Shown here: piece after piece, positions 1 to 6,700 of the stretch | How the letters are laid out: each line of letters starts with the position of its first letter | Position numbering within the stretch: the stretch's first letter is position 1 | From: Proteobacteria bacterium SPGG2 | GTDB lineage: Bacteria; Pseudomonadota; Gammaproteobacteria; Acidiferrobacterales; SPGG2 | NCBI GenBank assembly: GCA_001643475.1 | Contig: LXTK01000147.1 | Span: 1 to 11,960 of the forward strand | DNA length: 11,960 nt | Direction: 5' to 3' | The notes under the pieces: generated by a model | Databases searched by the model: none | Seen by the model: only the letters and a program-made list of their open reading frames with translations | Told to the model about the DNA's origin: nothing | Position numbers and translations under genes: made by a program

Positions 1-977
1 AACGCGAAGGTAAAACGGTACTAGCCGCGAGCGCGGACGTGTACCGACCCGCCGCCATCGAACAGCTTGAACGGCTGTCTGCCAGTGCCCATGTGCGATT
101 CTTTCCGAGCCGGACGGATCAGGCGCCGATAGAAATCGCTACTGCTGCAGTCGCTCAAGCACGAAAGGAGCTTGTGGACGTGGTGCTTATCGACACGGCC
201 GGGCGTTTGCATATCGATGGCTCGATGATGCAGGAGATTCAGGAGTTGCATTCGGCGGTCAATCCAGTAGAGACGATTTTCGTTGCCGATAGTACGACCG
301 GGCAAGATGCGGTGATTACCGCTAAAGCCTTCAGTGACGCGCTACCGTTGACGGGCATCATCCTAACTAAGACCGATGGTGATGCGCGCGGCGGGGCGGC
401 GCTGTCGATCCGGCATGTTACGGGCAAGCCAATCAAATTCTTGGGAACGGGCGAGAGTACCGATGCGTTGGAACCGTTCCACCCCGACCGAATTGCTTCG
501 CGCATACTCGGTATGGGAGACGTTCTCAGCATCGTTGAAGAGGTGCAACGCACCACAGACTTACAGCAGGCAGAAAAGCTTGCGAAGAAGATTTCCAAGG
601 GCAAGGGCTTTGACCTCGAGGATTTCCGCACCCAGTTGGTACAGATGGAAAGCATGGGGGGTATTTCGGGGCTACTCGAGCGGCTGCCAGGTACAGGTCT
701 TTTGCCGGAGGGCGTCAAGGGACAAGTCAATGACAAGCAGGCTACACGTCTGGTGGCGATGATTGATTCTATGACGCCGGAAGAGAGACGCTTCCCGGCC
801 ATCATTCGCGGTTCGCGAAAACGACGAATTGCCAGGGGCTCAGGCGCGCAAGTCCAGGACGTTAACCGGTTATTGAAGCAATTGACGCAGATGCAAAAAA
901 TGATGAAGCGCATGGGCAGAGGTGGCATGAAACGAATGTTGCGCGGCATGCAAGGCAATTTACCTGGCAAGTTCTAG
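1..977 (+). CDS. ffh: Signal recognition particle protein Ffh, 3' part (5' end outside window)
   Basis: GTPase subunit of the bacterial signal recognition particle, which binds 4.5S RNA and the signal peptides of nascent membrane proteins and docks with FtsY at the inner membrane. The frame is already open at base 3 and reads into the Ffh motif SADVYRPAAIEQL, so the GTG at 39 is an internal Val codon and not the start. The N domain and P-loop lie outside the window. Visible G-domain motifs are DTAGRLHID (G3, near base 192), TGQDA, and TKTDGDARGG (G4, about 367-396). The M domain follows, with the RNA-binding helix GSRKRRIARGSG (about 804-845), then VQDVNRLLKQ and a Met-rich tail (MQKMMKRMGRGGMKRM). 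The C-terminus has normal length. The usual downstream neighbour rpsP is absent; an rsd-type gene follows instead. Nothing suggests loss of function. Confidence 0.97.
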   Translation, partial: REGKTVLAASADVYRPAAIEQLERLSASAHVRFFPSRTDQAPIEIATAAVAQARKELVDVVLIDTAGRLHIDGSMMQEIQELHSAVNPVETIFVADSTTGQDAVITAKAFSDALPLTGIILTKTDGDARGGAALSIRHVTGKPIKFLGTGESTDALEPFHPDRIASRILGMGDVLSIVEEVQRTTDLQQAEKLAKKISKGKGFDLEDFRTQLVQMESMGGISGLLERLPGTGLLPEGVKGQVNDKQATRLVAMIDSMTPEERRFPAIIRGSRKRRIARGSGAQVQDVNRLLKQLTQMQKMMKRMGRGGMKRMLRGMQGNLPGKF

Positions 978-1049
978 TTAGAGCCGTTTTCGTCACCTGT
1001 AGTTACTTTTTAATATCAATGAGTTAATATGTATTTTGGATGTCAATAT

Positions 1050-1078
1050 TTAACAAACCTGTTTTGACAGCATATATT
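1050..1078 (+). promoter_or_regulatory. Sigma70 promoter of the rsd/algQ-type gene
   Basis: TTAACA (1050-1055) and TATATT (1073-1078) are separated by exactly 17 bases; each matches the consensus at five of six positions. Transcription would begin near 1085, giving a leader of about 36 bases that holds the purine-rich ribosome site GGGGAAGGGA (1101-1110). The surrounding 1010-1080 is distinctly AT-rich compared with the neighbouring genes, as expected for a promoter. Assigned by inspection only. Confidence 0.6.
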
Positions 1079-1120
1079 TAAGGGACAGCTATTTCGCAAA
1101 GGGGAAGGGACGCTTAGCTT

Positions 1121-1618
1121 ATGTCAACTAAAACAGATAAGGCCACTCAGTCTCAAGAGCGTAGAGCCGGTACCCAGCAGCTGGTTGAACGGTTGACCTC
1201 AGATCGTGCGGCGATGTTGGCACTCTTTTGCCAAGTAGCTGGCGTAGAACCGTTCAAGCGAGACAAATCTGAAAGGTCATCACGAGCCTTGTTGGATGAG
1301 TTTTGCCAGGTGTTGGTCGATTACATAGCGGCTGGTCATTTCAGTCTTTACGAACGCATCGTAAACGGGAAAGAACGACGTCGAGACACCGCCAAGCTCG
1401 CCGAGGAGCTCTATCCGCGGATTAATCAAACCACAGACGCCGCTATTGCCTTCAATGATAAATATGATTCCGAGAAACACCCTGAGATCAGTGACGAGCT
1501 GGAAAGCGACCTATCTCGCCTCGGTGAGGAGTTGGCGAAACGGATCGAATTGGAAGACCAACTGCTGAACGCATTGATGGTGTCGGGTGCCGTTACATCA
1601 GACGCATCCACGCGCTGA
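1121..1618 (+). CDS. rsd: Rsd/AlgQ-family anti-sigma70 regulator
   Basis: Small all-helical protein of 165 residues (E. coli Rsd is 158). In E. coli, Rsd binds region 4 of the housekeeping sigma factor RpoD in stationary phase and frees core polymerase for alternative sigmas; the Pseudomonas homologue AlgQ (AlgR2) influences alginate and siderophore genes. The family signature is clear: FCQVLVDY followed by AGHFSLYERI at residues 61-80, then a C-terminal helix LAKRIELEDQLL that matches the ALEARFVLEDKL helix of Rsd. The N-terminal 18 residues are polar and poorly conserved. The ATG at 1121 has GGGGAAGGGA about 10 bases upstream. It is transcribed alone from its own promoter and converges on the SDR gene. 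Whether it acts more like Rsd or AlgQ cannot be decided from the sequence. Confidence 0.9.
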   Translation: MSTKTDKATQSQERRAGTQQLVERLTSDRAAMLALFCQVAGVEPFKRDKSERSSRALLDEFCQVLVDYIAAGHFSLYERIVNGKERRRDTAKLAEELYPRINQTTDAAIAFNDKYDSEKHPEISDELESDLSRLGEELAKRIELEDQLLNALMVSGAVTSDASTR

Positions 1619-1625
1619 CATGTGC

Positions 1626-1646
1626 GTGCTAGCGATGCTATTGCAC
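1626..1646. terminator. Hairpin between convergent genes, possible bidirectional terminator
   Basis: GTGCTAGC (1626-1633) pairs with GCTA (1637-1640) and GCAC (1643-1646) around a 3-base loop with a 2-base bulge. It lies in the 35 bases between the convergent rsd and SDR genes. There is no U-run on either side, so intrinsic termination is uncertain. Confidence 0.3.
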
Positions 1647-1653
1647 GACCGAT

Positions 1654-2415
1654 CTAGCGGGACTGTGCCGATAGTGCTTGGCCCGTGACTCCCTTGCTAT
1701 CGGGCCCCAGTAAATATAGATAGCTCGCCATAATCGACTCAGGCTCGACTAAGCCTCCTGCGTTCTCACCGGGGTAGGCGCGCGTACGCATTGCAGTTTT
1801 TACCGGGCCTGGATCAAGGCTGTTCACGCGAATGGCTGTGTTGGCCTCGAGTTCCGCCGCCAGAATCTGCATCATGCCTTCCACTGCGAAGCAAGTAACG
1901 CCATAAGCACCCCAATAGGCACGTCCTTGGCGGCCAACATCGGCACTAGTGAATACAATCGACGCATCTTTGGATTTGCTGAGCAAAGGCAGGCAGGCGC
2001 GGGTAAGCAGCAAGGCGGCGTGAACATTGACCGTAAACACTTTGGACCAAGTGCCGAGATCGTATAAGGCCAGCGGTGTCAGCGTACCAAGTTCGGCTGC
2101 ATTGTGTATGAGTCCATCGAGGTGGCCGAATTCGTCCTCCACCGTTCTGGCCAACTTTTCGTAGTCCTCCACTGTAGCCCGCGACAGGTCAAGCGGGACA
2201 ATAGCTGGACGAGGGTTTCCAGCTTGTTCGATCTGGTCATAGACATGCTCTAGTTTCTTGGCGGTACGTCCAAGTAGGATCACTGTGGCTTGATGATTGG
2301 CGAGGGTCAAAGCTGCAGTTCTGCCGATTCCATCTCCGGATCCTGTTATTAGAATGGTACGGCCGGCAAGCAGGTTTGGCGCTGGCGTGTATTGATCCAC
2401 GGTTTTCTCGCTCAT
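1654..2415 (-). CDS. YciK-like short-chain dehydrogenase lacking catalytic Ser and Lys
   Basis: Classical SDR fold, 253 residues, closest by eye to E. coli YciK (shared stretches VFTS..VGRQGRA, WGAY, EGMMQ.LA.E, TAMR). The Rossmann nucleotide site is intact (TGSGDGIG, residues 25-32), as is the structural Asn (VNV, N130). The catalytic centre is not. The position 13 residues before the active Tyr (Y171) is Ala (A158, codon GCC at 1942-1944), with a Ser only one place earlier (S157). The YxxxK Lys is Cys (C175, codon TGC at 1891-1893). YciK, as I recall it, has Ser and Lys there. Lys to Cys needs three base changes, so this is not a single read error. The protein may bind NAD(P) without normal dehydrogenase activity. 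The start ATG overlaps the stop of the upstream prenyl-synthase-like gene (TAATG), implying translational coupling. In Pseudomonas the yciK homologue (PA3173) follows mupP; here other genes separate them. Confidence 0.88.
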   Translation of the reverse strand: MSEKTVDQYTPAPNLLAGRTILITGSGDGIGRTAALTLANHQATVILLGRTAKKLEHVYDQIEQAGNPRPAIVPLDLSRATVEDYEKLARTVEDEFGHLDGLIHNAAELGTLTPLALYDLGTWSKVFTVNVHAALLLTRACLPLLSKSKDASIVFTSADVGRQGRAYWGAYGVTCFAVEGMMQILAAELEANTAIRVNSLDPGPVKTAMRTRAYPGENAGGLVEPESIMASYLYLLGPDSKGVTGQALSAQSR

Positions 2416-3275
2416 TAATGGGTTCGTTGTCTAGCGCGTCGTACTTCATTGTGCCTGGTTTTCCACGCTATCCATCGTTTTCGCATCGGAGGCAACGCAA
2501 TCCGATGTTTTAACACTCGACAGCCATCACGTTCGATTTCATCTAGCGTTGCCCGGTAGATAGCCGCCATAACGAGGCCAGGTAGTTGCTGTAATCGGTC
2601 TTGCTCGGCTAACCTGTCTAGAGCATCGTCGTAAAAGGATTTTGCCCGCTCGATTTCAAATCCGATGAGTGTTGCGATATTAGGATGATCAATCCTATTT
2701 ACAATGTTTGTTAGCGGAACTTCAAAACGCTGCAAATCTTCCATCGGTATATAAGTTCGGCCACGCTGGGCATCTTTACCGACATCGCGAATGATCTGTG
2801 TGAACCGAAACGCGGCACCAAGTTTACGAGCATAATCCCCCGTCGTGGCGTTGGTGTATCCGAGCGTACGTGCCAAAAGTGAGTCGTAAAAAGTGCCTAC
2901 ACGACGACAATAGCTGGCCAGTTCTTCAGCCGTGTTGTAGTGAGGTTGCTCGATGTCTGCATGCATTCCTTCGATAACTTCCAATAACTGTTCAGCTGTC
3001 AAAGCGTAGGGTTGGATAATCGGATGCAGCGCCTTAGCGACGGGATGGCTGGGGCTACCATCGAAGAGCCTATTTACCTCTTGGTGCCACCATTCTAGTT
3101 TTATTCGTGTAACCGCCGGCTCGCGGCACTCATCTATGATTTCGCTGACCTCGAAAAAGTACGCATATAAGGCTGTTAGCATATCGCGTTTTTCTGATTG
3201 CAAAAACGATATGCAGTAATGAAAGCTCGAATCACGTGCAGCGACTTTTTGTCGGCAATATTCTACTGGCAGCAT
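2415..3275 (-). CDS. Squalene/phytoene synthase family protein (HpnD-like), divergent active site
   Basis: Member of the trans-isoprenyl head-to-head synthases, which condense two FPP or GGPP; HpnD makes presqualene diphosphate for hopanoids or squalene. Family features: N-terminal PVEYCRQKVAARDSSF, KRDMLTALYAY, KLEWWHQEVNRLFDG, and the second Asp motif IIRDVGKDAQRGRTYIP. The first Asp-rich motif, usually VDDxxDE, reads VSEIIDE here (Ser codon 3144-3146), and the second has Lys where Glu is usual (DVGKD for DVGED). Metal-diphosphate binding is therefore in doubt. The frame can start at TTG 3311, but I prefer ATG 3273-3275 (287 residues), since homologues begin just before the EYC motif and no Shine-Dalgarno is seen at either. 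No other hopanoid or carotenoid gene is visible. It is coupled by a 1-base overlap to the SDR gene downstream. Confidence 0.82.
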   Translation of the reverse strand: MLPVEYCRQKVAARDSSFHYCISFLQSEKRDMLTALYAYFFEVSEIIDECREPAVTRIKLEWWHQEVNRLFDGSPSHPVAKALHPIIQPYALTAEQLLEVIEGMHADIEQPHYNTAEELASYCRRVGTFYDSLLARTLGYTNATTGDYARKLGAAFRFTQIIRDVGKDAQRGRTYIPMEDLQRFEVPLTNIVNRIDHPNIATLIGFEIERAKSFYDDALDRLAEQDRLQQLPGLVMAAIYRATLDEIERDGCRVLKHRIALPPMRKRWIAWKTRHNEVRRARQRTH

Positions 3276-3409
3276 GTCGCTAACGGTATCGCGCGAGAGA
3301 CTAAGCGACAACCGATTTTTTACGATGGCTGACGGTTACTGATTATTGCTGGTCATGACGAGTAATCCCAGGTTATCATTCGTGCGGCTGATGGAGCTAA
3401 ATCGAAACT

Positions 3410-3613
3410 ATGATTGGATTTGTTAAGGGCCTCGTTATTGGTGCAGTCGTTGCTTTCCCGCTAGGGATGAATTTCGGCAAAGACGAACCGCTACTCAGCA
3501 ACCCGTTTGCGGTCGAAGCAGACATATCAGAACGAATCGCGGAAGAAAGCAGTCGTTTGTTAAAAGCAACCAAGAGAGCGATTCACGAGGCAACGAAGCC
3601 ACTGAAGCAGTAG
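3410..3613 (+). CDS. Small single-pass membrane protein of unknown function
   Basis: 67 residues, family not recognised. Residues 2-21 form one hydrophobic, glycine-rich segment (GFVKGLVIGAVVAFPLGMNF), probably a membrane anchor with a short or absent periplasmic end. A polar linker (GKDEPLLSNPF) follows, then a helix of about 35 residues rich in Glu, Lys and Arg (ADISERIAEESSRLLKATKRAIHEATKPLKQ) with amphipathic spacing. The layout recalls YtxH-like small proteins, but I see no diagnostic motif. ATG 3410 is preceded by TGGAGC about 12 bases upstream. The gene is divergent from the HpnD-like gene and convergent with the GGDEF gene. A TATCAT hexamer at 3374-3379 could be its -10, without a convincing -35. 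Codon use and the clear domain layout support a real gene. Confidence 0.65.
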   Translation: MIGFVKGLVIGAVVAFPLGMNFGKDEPLLSNPFAVEADISERIAEESSRLLKATKRAIHEATKPLKQ

Positions 3614-3643
3614 TTTATTGGTGCGGTACCTGTCAGGAGGGAG

Positions 3644-3661
3644 TTGCGCCGACCGGCGCAG
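3644..3661. terminator. Hairpin between convergent genes
   Basis: TGCGCC (3645-3650), a GACC loop and GGCGCA (3655-3660) form a GC-rich stem, extendable by a T-G wobble at 3644/3661. It sits in the 50 bases between the small membrane protein gene and the convergent GGDEF gene, just before the latter's stop codon. There is no T-run, so termination in either direction is only a possibility. Confidence 0.4.
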
Positions 3662-3663
3662 CC

Positions 3664-4686
3664 TTAGGCGTCGGCGTCATCAGTTACACAGACGCGATTT
3701 CGGCCTCGTTTTTTGGCGACATACAAGCGGCGATCTGCAATCCTCAGTAAAGCAGCAACACTGTCTGCCTCATCGTTACCGGATGTAGCGACACCAATAC
3801 TGATAGTCAGAGAAATCGGCCGACCGCTAGCATGGAACGGCATATCAGCGGCCGCGGCACGGATGCGTTCCGCGAGTACAGCGGCACCACCGCGCTTCGT
3901 ATCAGGTAAAATAATCGCGAATTCCTCCCCGCCCAGGCGTGCGACCGTATCCACCGAACGACTCATGCGAGTTAGCAGCCGGGCGATCCCGATTAACACT
4001 TTATCGCCAGCCTGGTGGCCATACGTATCGTTCACACGTTTGAAGTGGTCGATATCTAGTTCCATTATCGACAGTGAACTGTGGGAGCGCTCACTTAGCG
4101 AGAACCCCTGGCGACCTTCCTGAAAAAACGCGCGGCGATTTTTCAATCGTGTCAGCGGGTCAGTGGTCGCCTGATCGGCCAGGGCGCGTCGACTCATTTC
4201 GAGTTCGCGAATCGTACGAGCAAGCTTATGGTGCACTCGCACGCGTGCCTGTAGTTCCGAGGAGTCGATGGGCTTAGTTACGAAATCATTGACGCCGTTC
4301 TTGAACGCAAGATCCCTGTCATCTTTCTCCGCCGCGCCGGCAATCACAATGACCGGCAAGTTGCTGATCTGAGGGTTGTCGTTTTGACGAATCTTGACGA
4401 GTAACTCTTGCCCCGACATATGTGGCATCTCAAGGTCCGTGATGACGAGTTCGATCTCGGGGTGTGCCTGCAATAGCTTCCAAGCGTCGACGCCATCGTG
4501 CGCCGCCAATGGCGAGTAGTTTTCTGACAACGGCTTAGAGAGTAAGCTAAGGGTCGTAGGCGAATCTTCGACCAAGAGGATACACGGCCGCGGCTCGGTT
4601 TCGGGTGGCCGGTCTTCTGCTTCTAGCGCAGTCGGGGCGTCGACCGTAATGCTATAAGCGCGAGAAAAATCAGTGCTTGTACTCAT
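3664..4686 (-). CDS. Response regulator with GGDEF domain, probable diguanylate cyclase
   Basis: 340 residues with PleD/WspR-like architecture: about 33 disordered residues, a receiver domain (about 34-150), a short helical linker (about 155-172), then GGDEF (about 175-336). The receiver has the acidic pair E40-D41, the phosphoacceptor D84 in ITDLEMP, and K138 in TKPID; the usual Thr/Ser of the switch is Ala (A116 in VIVIAGAAE). The GGDEF domain is complete: DPLTRLKNRR, the metal Asp in ELDIDHFKRVNDTYGH, active loop GGEEF (252-256), and an inhibitory I-site RSVD (243-246) at the correct five-residue spacing. It should make cyclic di-GMP in the cytoplasm, limited by product feedback. No histidine kinase lies nearby, so its partner is elsewhere. 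It is apparently monocistronic, with its own promoter. Confidence 0.93.
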   Translation of the reverse strand: MSTSTDFSRAYSITVDAPTALEAEDRPPETEPRPCILLVEDSPTTLSLLSKPLSENYSPLAAHDGVDAWKLLQAHPEIELVITDLEMPHMSGQELLVKIRQNDNPQISNLPVIVIAGAAEKDDRDLAFKNGVNDFVTKPIDSSELQARVRVHHKLARTIRELEMSRRALADQATTDPLTRLKNRRAFFQEGRQGFSLSERSHSSLSIMELDIDHFKRVNDTYGHQAGDKVLIGIARLLTRMSRSVDTVARLGGEEFAIILPDTKRGGAAVLAERIRAAAADMPFHASGRPISLTISIGVATSGNDEADSVAALLRIADRRLYVAKKRGRNRVCVTDDADA

Positions 4687-4727
4687 TATGGTGATGCTGC
4701 CAGCGGATACTCCGCATGTTTCTAGTC

Positions 4728-4756
4728 ATTATTGGCGACCCAATATATCATGTCAG
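4728..4756 (-). promoter_or_regulatory. Sigma70 promoter of the GGDEF response regulator gene
   Basis: On the minus strand CTGACA (4756-4751) and AATAAT (4733-4728) are 17 bases apart, each five of six matches to consensus. Transcription would start near 4721, about 35 bases before the ATG at 4686. This separates the gene from the rmuC operon that ends at 4789. Confidence 0.6.
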
Positions 4757-4788
4757 TGCCGTATTTTCTTCCTGTAACGCCGTGAAAC

Positions 4789-6039
4789 CTAGGATTCCAC
4801 TTCACGTAGGCCTTTTTCGATCTGCTCCGGCTCTTCGATGGCCTTACGTTCGGTGACCCCCAGTTCCGTAAACTTGCGCGCCCCCGGCATTACCTTGGCC
4901 TGAAATGAGCCCACGGATTGGTTGTACTGGCTGACGGCGCGATCCAGACTGCGGCCAAGACCGGACAAGTGCTCGCTGAAGGTTGCCAGGCGGTTATATA
5001 AATCCTCGCCAGTCTCACGGATACGTTCGGCGTTGGTCGCCAATGACTGTTGGCGCCAACCGTAGCCGACCGCACGTAACAGGGCGATCAGACTGGTTGG
5101 CGTGGTCAGGATCACCCGCTGGCGCATGGCATGCTCCAGGAGGTCGCGGTCAACATCCAGCGCTGCTCCGAGGAACTGCTCACCGGGTATAAACAACACC
5201 ACAAAATCAGGGGCGCGTCTGAATTGCGCCCAGTAAGTCTTGGCCGAGAGCTCGCGAACACGAGCACGCACGTTGCGCGCGTGTTGTAGCAGGTACTTAT
5301 TACGTGTTTCATCGTCAGGTGCTTCTATCGCACTGAGGTAAGCGTCCAGCGGGGTCTTGGCGTCGACCACCAGCTCGCGTTCGTCCGGCATGCGCACAAT
5401 CATGTCGGGACGCGATTGCCCTTCGGCACTGGTTGCTTGCTGCTGTTCGTAGAAATCACAGTGATCGACCATTCCAGCTAACTCCACTAATCGCTTGAGT
5501 GTCATCTCTCCCCACTGGCCACGCACTTCGGGGCGCCGTAAGGCCTGCACTAAATTGCGTGTTTCACTATGAAGTGTCTGCTGGGTTTGAGTTAGGGTTT
5601 CTAGGTGTTTGTGTAGGGCACCGTAGGCCTGTTTGCGTTCGTTTTCCATCAGCCGCATCTGTTGTTCGGCCTTTTCTAACGTCTCGCGTATCGGCTTCAC
5701 TAGATTTTCCACCGCCCTTTCTTTCTGTTCGAGCTCGCCTTTGGCATGCACCTGGAAACGTTTAAGCGTTTCCTGGGCCAGTTGAAGGAATGTCTGGCTA
5801 TTGCTCCGTAGAGCCTCGTTCGAGAGGACAGCAAAGGTCTTTTCTACTTCCGCCAGTTGCTCGGCTGCCGTTTGGCGTTCGATATGCAGCGTGGTCTCGA
5901 GTTGTGTAATCTTCCGCTGACTGTGGAGTCGGGCAATGAGCCAACCAAGGCCACCGGCAACGGCCGCAATCAGACATATTATTAGGACTGGGTCGGCGGT
6001 GATAAAGATGTCGGAGATTGAGTTCGTGACCTCACGCAT
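4789..6039 (-). CDS. rmuC: DNA recombination protein RmuC
   Basis: 416 residues. RmuC proteins are membrane-anchored, coiled-coil proteins with a nuclease-like core; in E. coli loss affects inversion at short inverted repeats, but the exact activity is not settled. Visible here: an N-terminal membrane segment (residues 17-37), a long Glu/Gln/Lys-rich coiled coil (about 40-165), and the conserved core beginning RRPEVRGQWGEMTLKRLVELAGM (168-190), then PDMIVRMPDERELVVDAKTPLDAY (211-234), which resembles the D...(E/D)xK nuclease pattern. The C-terminal YGWRQQSLATNAERI is also typical. The ATG (6037-6039) overlaps the end of the mupP-like gene by 8 bases, so translation is probably coupled. It is the last gene of the higA-ubiG-mupP-rmuC unit; I see no clear terminator behind it. 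Confidence 0.95.
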   Translation of the reverse strand: MREVTNSISDIFITADPVLIICLIAAVAGGLGWLIARLHSQRKITQLETTLHIERQTAAEQLAEVEKTFAVLSNEALRSNSQTFLQLAQETLKRFQVHAKGELEQKERAVENLVKPIRETLEKAEQQMRLMENERKQAYGALHKHLETLTQTQQTLHSETRNLVQALRRPEVRGQWGEMTLKRLVELAGMVDHCDFYEQQQATSAEGQSRPDMIVRMPDERELVVDAKTPLDAYLSAIEAPDDETRNKYLLQHARNVRARVRELSAKTYWAQFRRAPDFVVLFIPGEQFLGAALDVDRDLLEHAMRQRVILTTPTSLIALLRAVGYGWRQQSLATNAERIRETGEDLYNRLATFSEHLSGLGRSLDRAVSQYNQSVGSFQAKVMPGARKFTELGVTERKAIEEPEQIEKGLREVES

Positions 6040-6700
6040 GTTGCTTTAACCAATCAAAAACCTCCATCGGTGCGCGAATCATGCCGTCGGCGCCCCATGT
6101 TTCAGGATCTTCGCTATCCGTAATGTAACCGAACAGTGCCACCAGCGTCTTCATGCCAGCCTGCTTTCCCGCGTGGATATCACGTTCGGCATCTCCCACG
6201 TATAGACATTCATGCGGGTCGCTACCGGCCTGCTTACAGGCAAGCAGCATAGGCTCCGGGTGCGGCTTACGGTTAGTAGTCGTATCGCCGCTGACGATGC
6301 AGGCCGGCGGCGGTTGGATTGTGAGTTGCGCCACCAACGGTTCGGTTAAGTATCTGGGTTTGTTGGTAACTACGCCCCAGTTAAAACCGTTCTTGCTTAA
6401 CATCGCCAGCAACTGCGGTATGCCGGGGAAGAGATGGGTCTCGCGACAGAGATTTTCGGCATAGATTTCTAGAAAACGCTGTCTCAGATTCTCGAGTTCG
6501 ACATCTCCTCTTTCTTCTCCGAATCCGAGGCGCACCAGTGCGAGCCCGCCATGGGATACCCAGGGTCGAATGGTATCGAAGGGCAGGGGCTGATAATCTT
6601 TCTCCTTTAGCAACAAGTTAAGCGCCTGCGCCATATCGGGTGCGGTATCCGCCAACGTCCCGTCTAGATCGAACAGCACAGTTCGAAGGCGAGCCCGCAT
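6032..6700 (-). CDS. mupP: HAD phosphatase, probable N-acetylmuramic acid 6-phosphate phosphatase (MupP)
   Basis: 222-residue HAD hydrolase of the phosphoglycolate phosphatase class, with all four motifs: DLDGT (D11, D13), T112 in GVVTNKP, K145 in NRKPHPEP, and GDAERD (D170, D174), plus a helical cap. The features GVVTNKP...EP and GYI...D.P..WGAD match my recollection of P. aeruginosa MupP (PA3172), as does its position directly after ubiG. MupP dephosphorylates MurNAc-6-P in the AnmK-MupP-AmgK-MurU cell-wall recycling route and thereby affects fosfomycin and beta-lactam susceptibility. Phosphoglycolate phosphatase (Gph) is the alternative; sequence alone does not exclude it, and anmK, amgK and murU are not in this window. 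The start codon (6698-6700) lies inside the terminal repeat of the inserted 6692-6871 element, and the nearest Shine-Dalgarno (AGGGAG, 6716-6711) is also element DNA. Confidence 0.85.
   Translation of the reverse strand: MRARLRTVLFDLDGTLADTAPDMAQALNLLLKEKDYQPLPFDTIRPWVSHGGLALVRLGFGEERGDVELENLRQRFLEIYAENLCRETHLFPGIPQLLAMLSKNGFNWGVVTNKPRYLTEPLVAQLTIQPPPACIVSGDTTTNRKPHPEPMLLACKQAGSDPHECLYVGDAERDIHAGKQAGMKTLVALFGYITDSEDPETWGADGMIRAPMEVFDWLKQHA

Noticed and set aside
239..970. Open frame of 243 codons antisense to ffh
   Set aside because: It mirrors the strongly conserved Ffh frame, has no recognisable domain and no ribosome site; a coding shadow.
1064..1069. Perfect TTGACA as -35 of rsd
   Set aside because: At 17-18 bases downstream there is only AGCTAT/GCTATT, a poor -10. 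The overlapping TTAACA-N17-TATATT pair at 1050-1078 is better balanced.
3276..3311. TTG at 3311 as start of the HpnD-like gene
   Set aside because: It adds 12 residues (SLSLSRDTVSD) not typical of the family and lacks a Shine-Dalgarno; ATG 3275 fits homologue N-termini better, though this is not certain.
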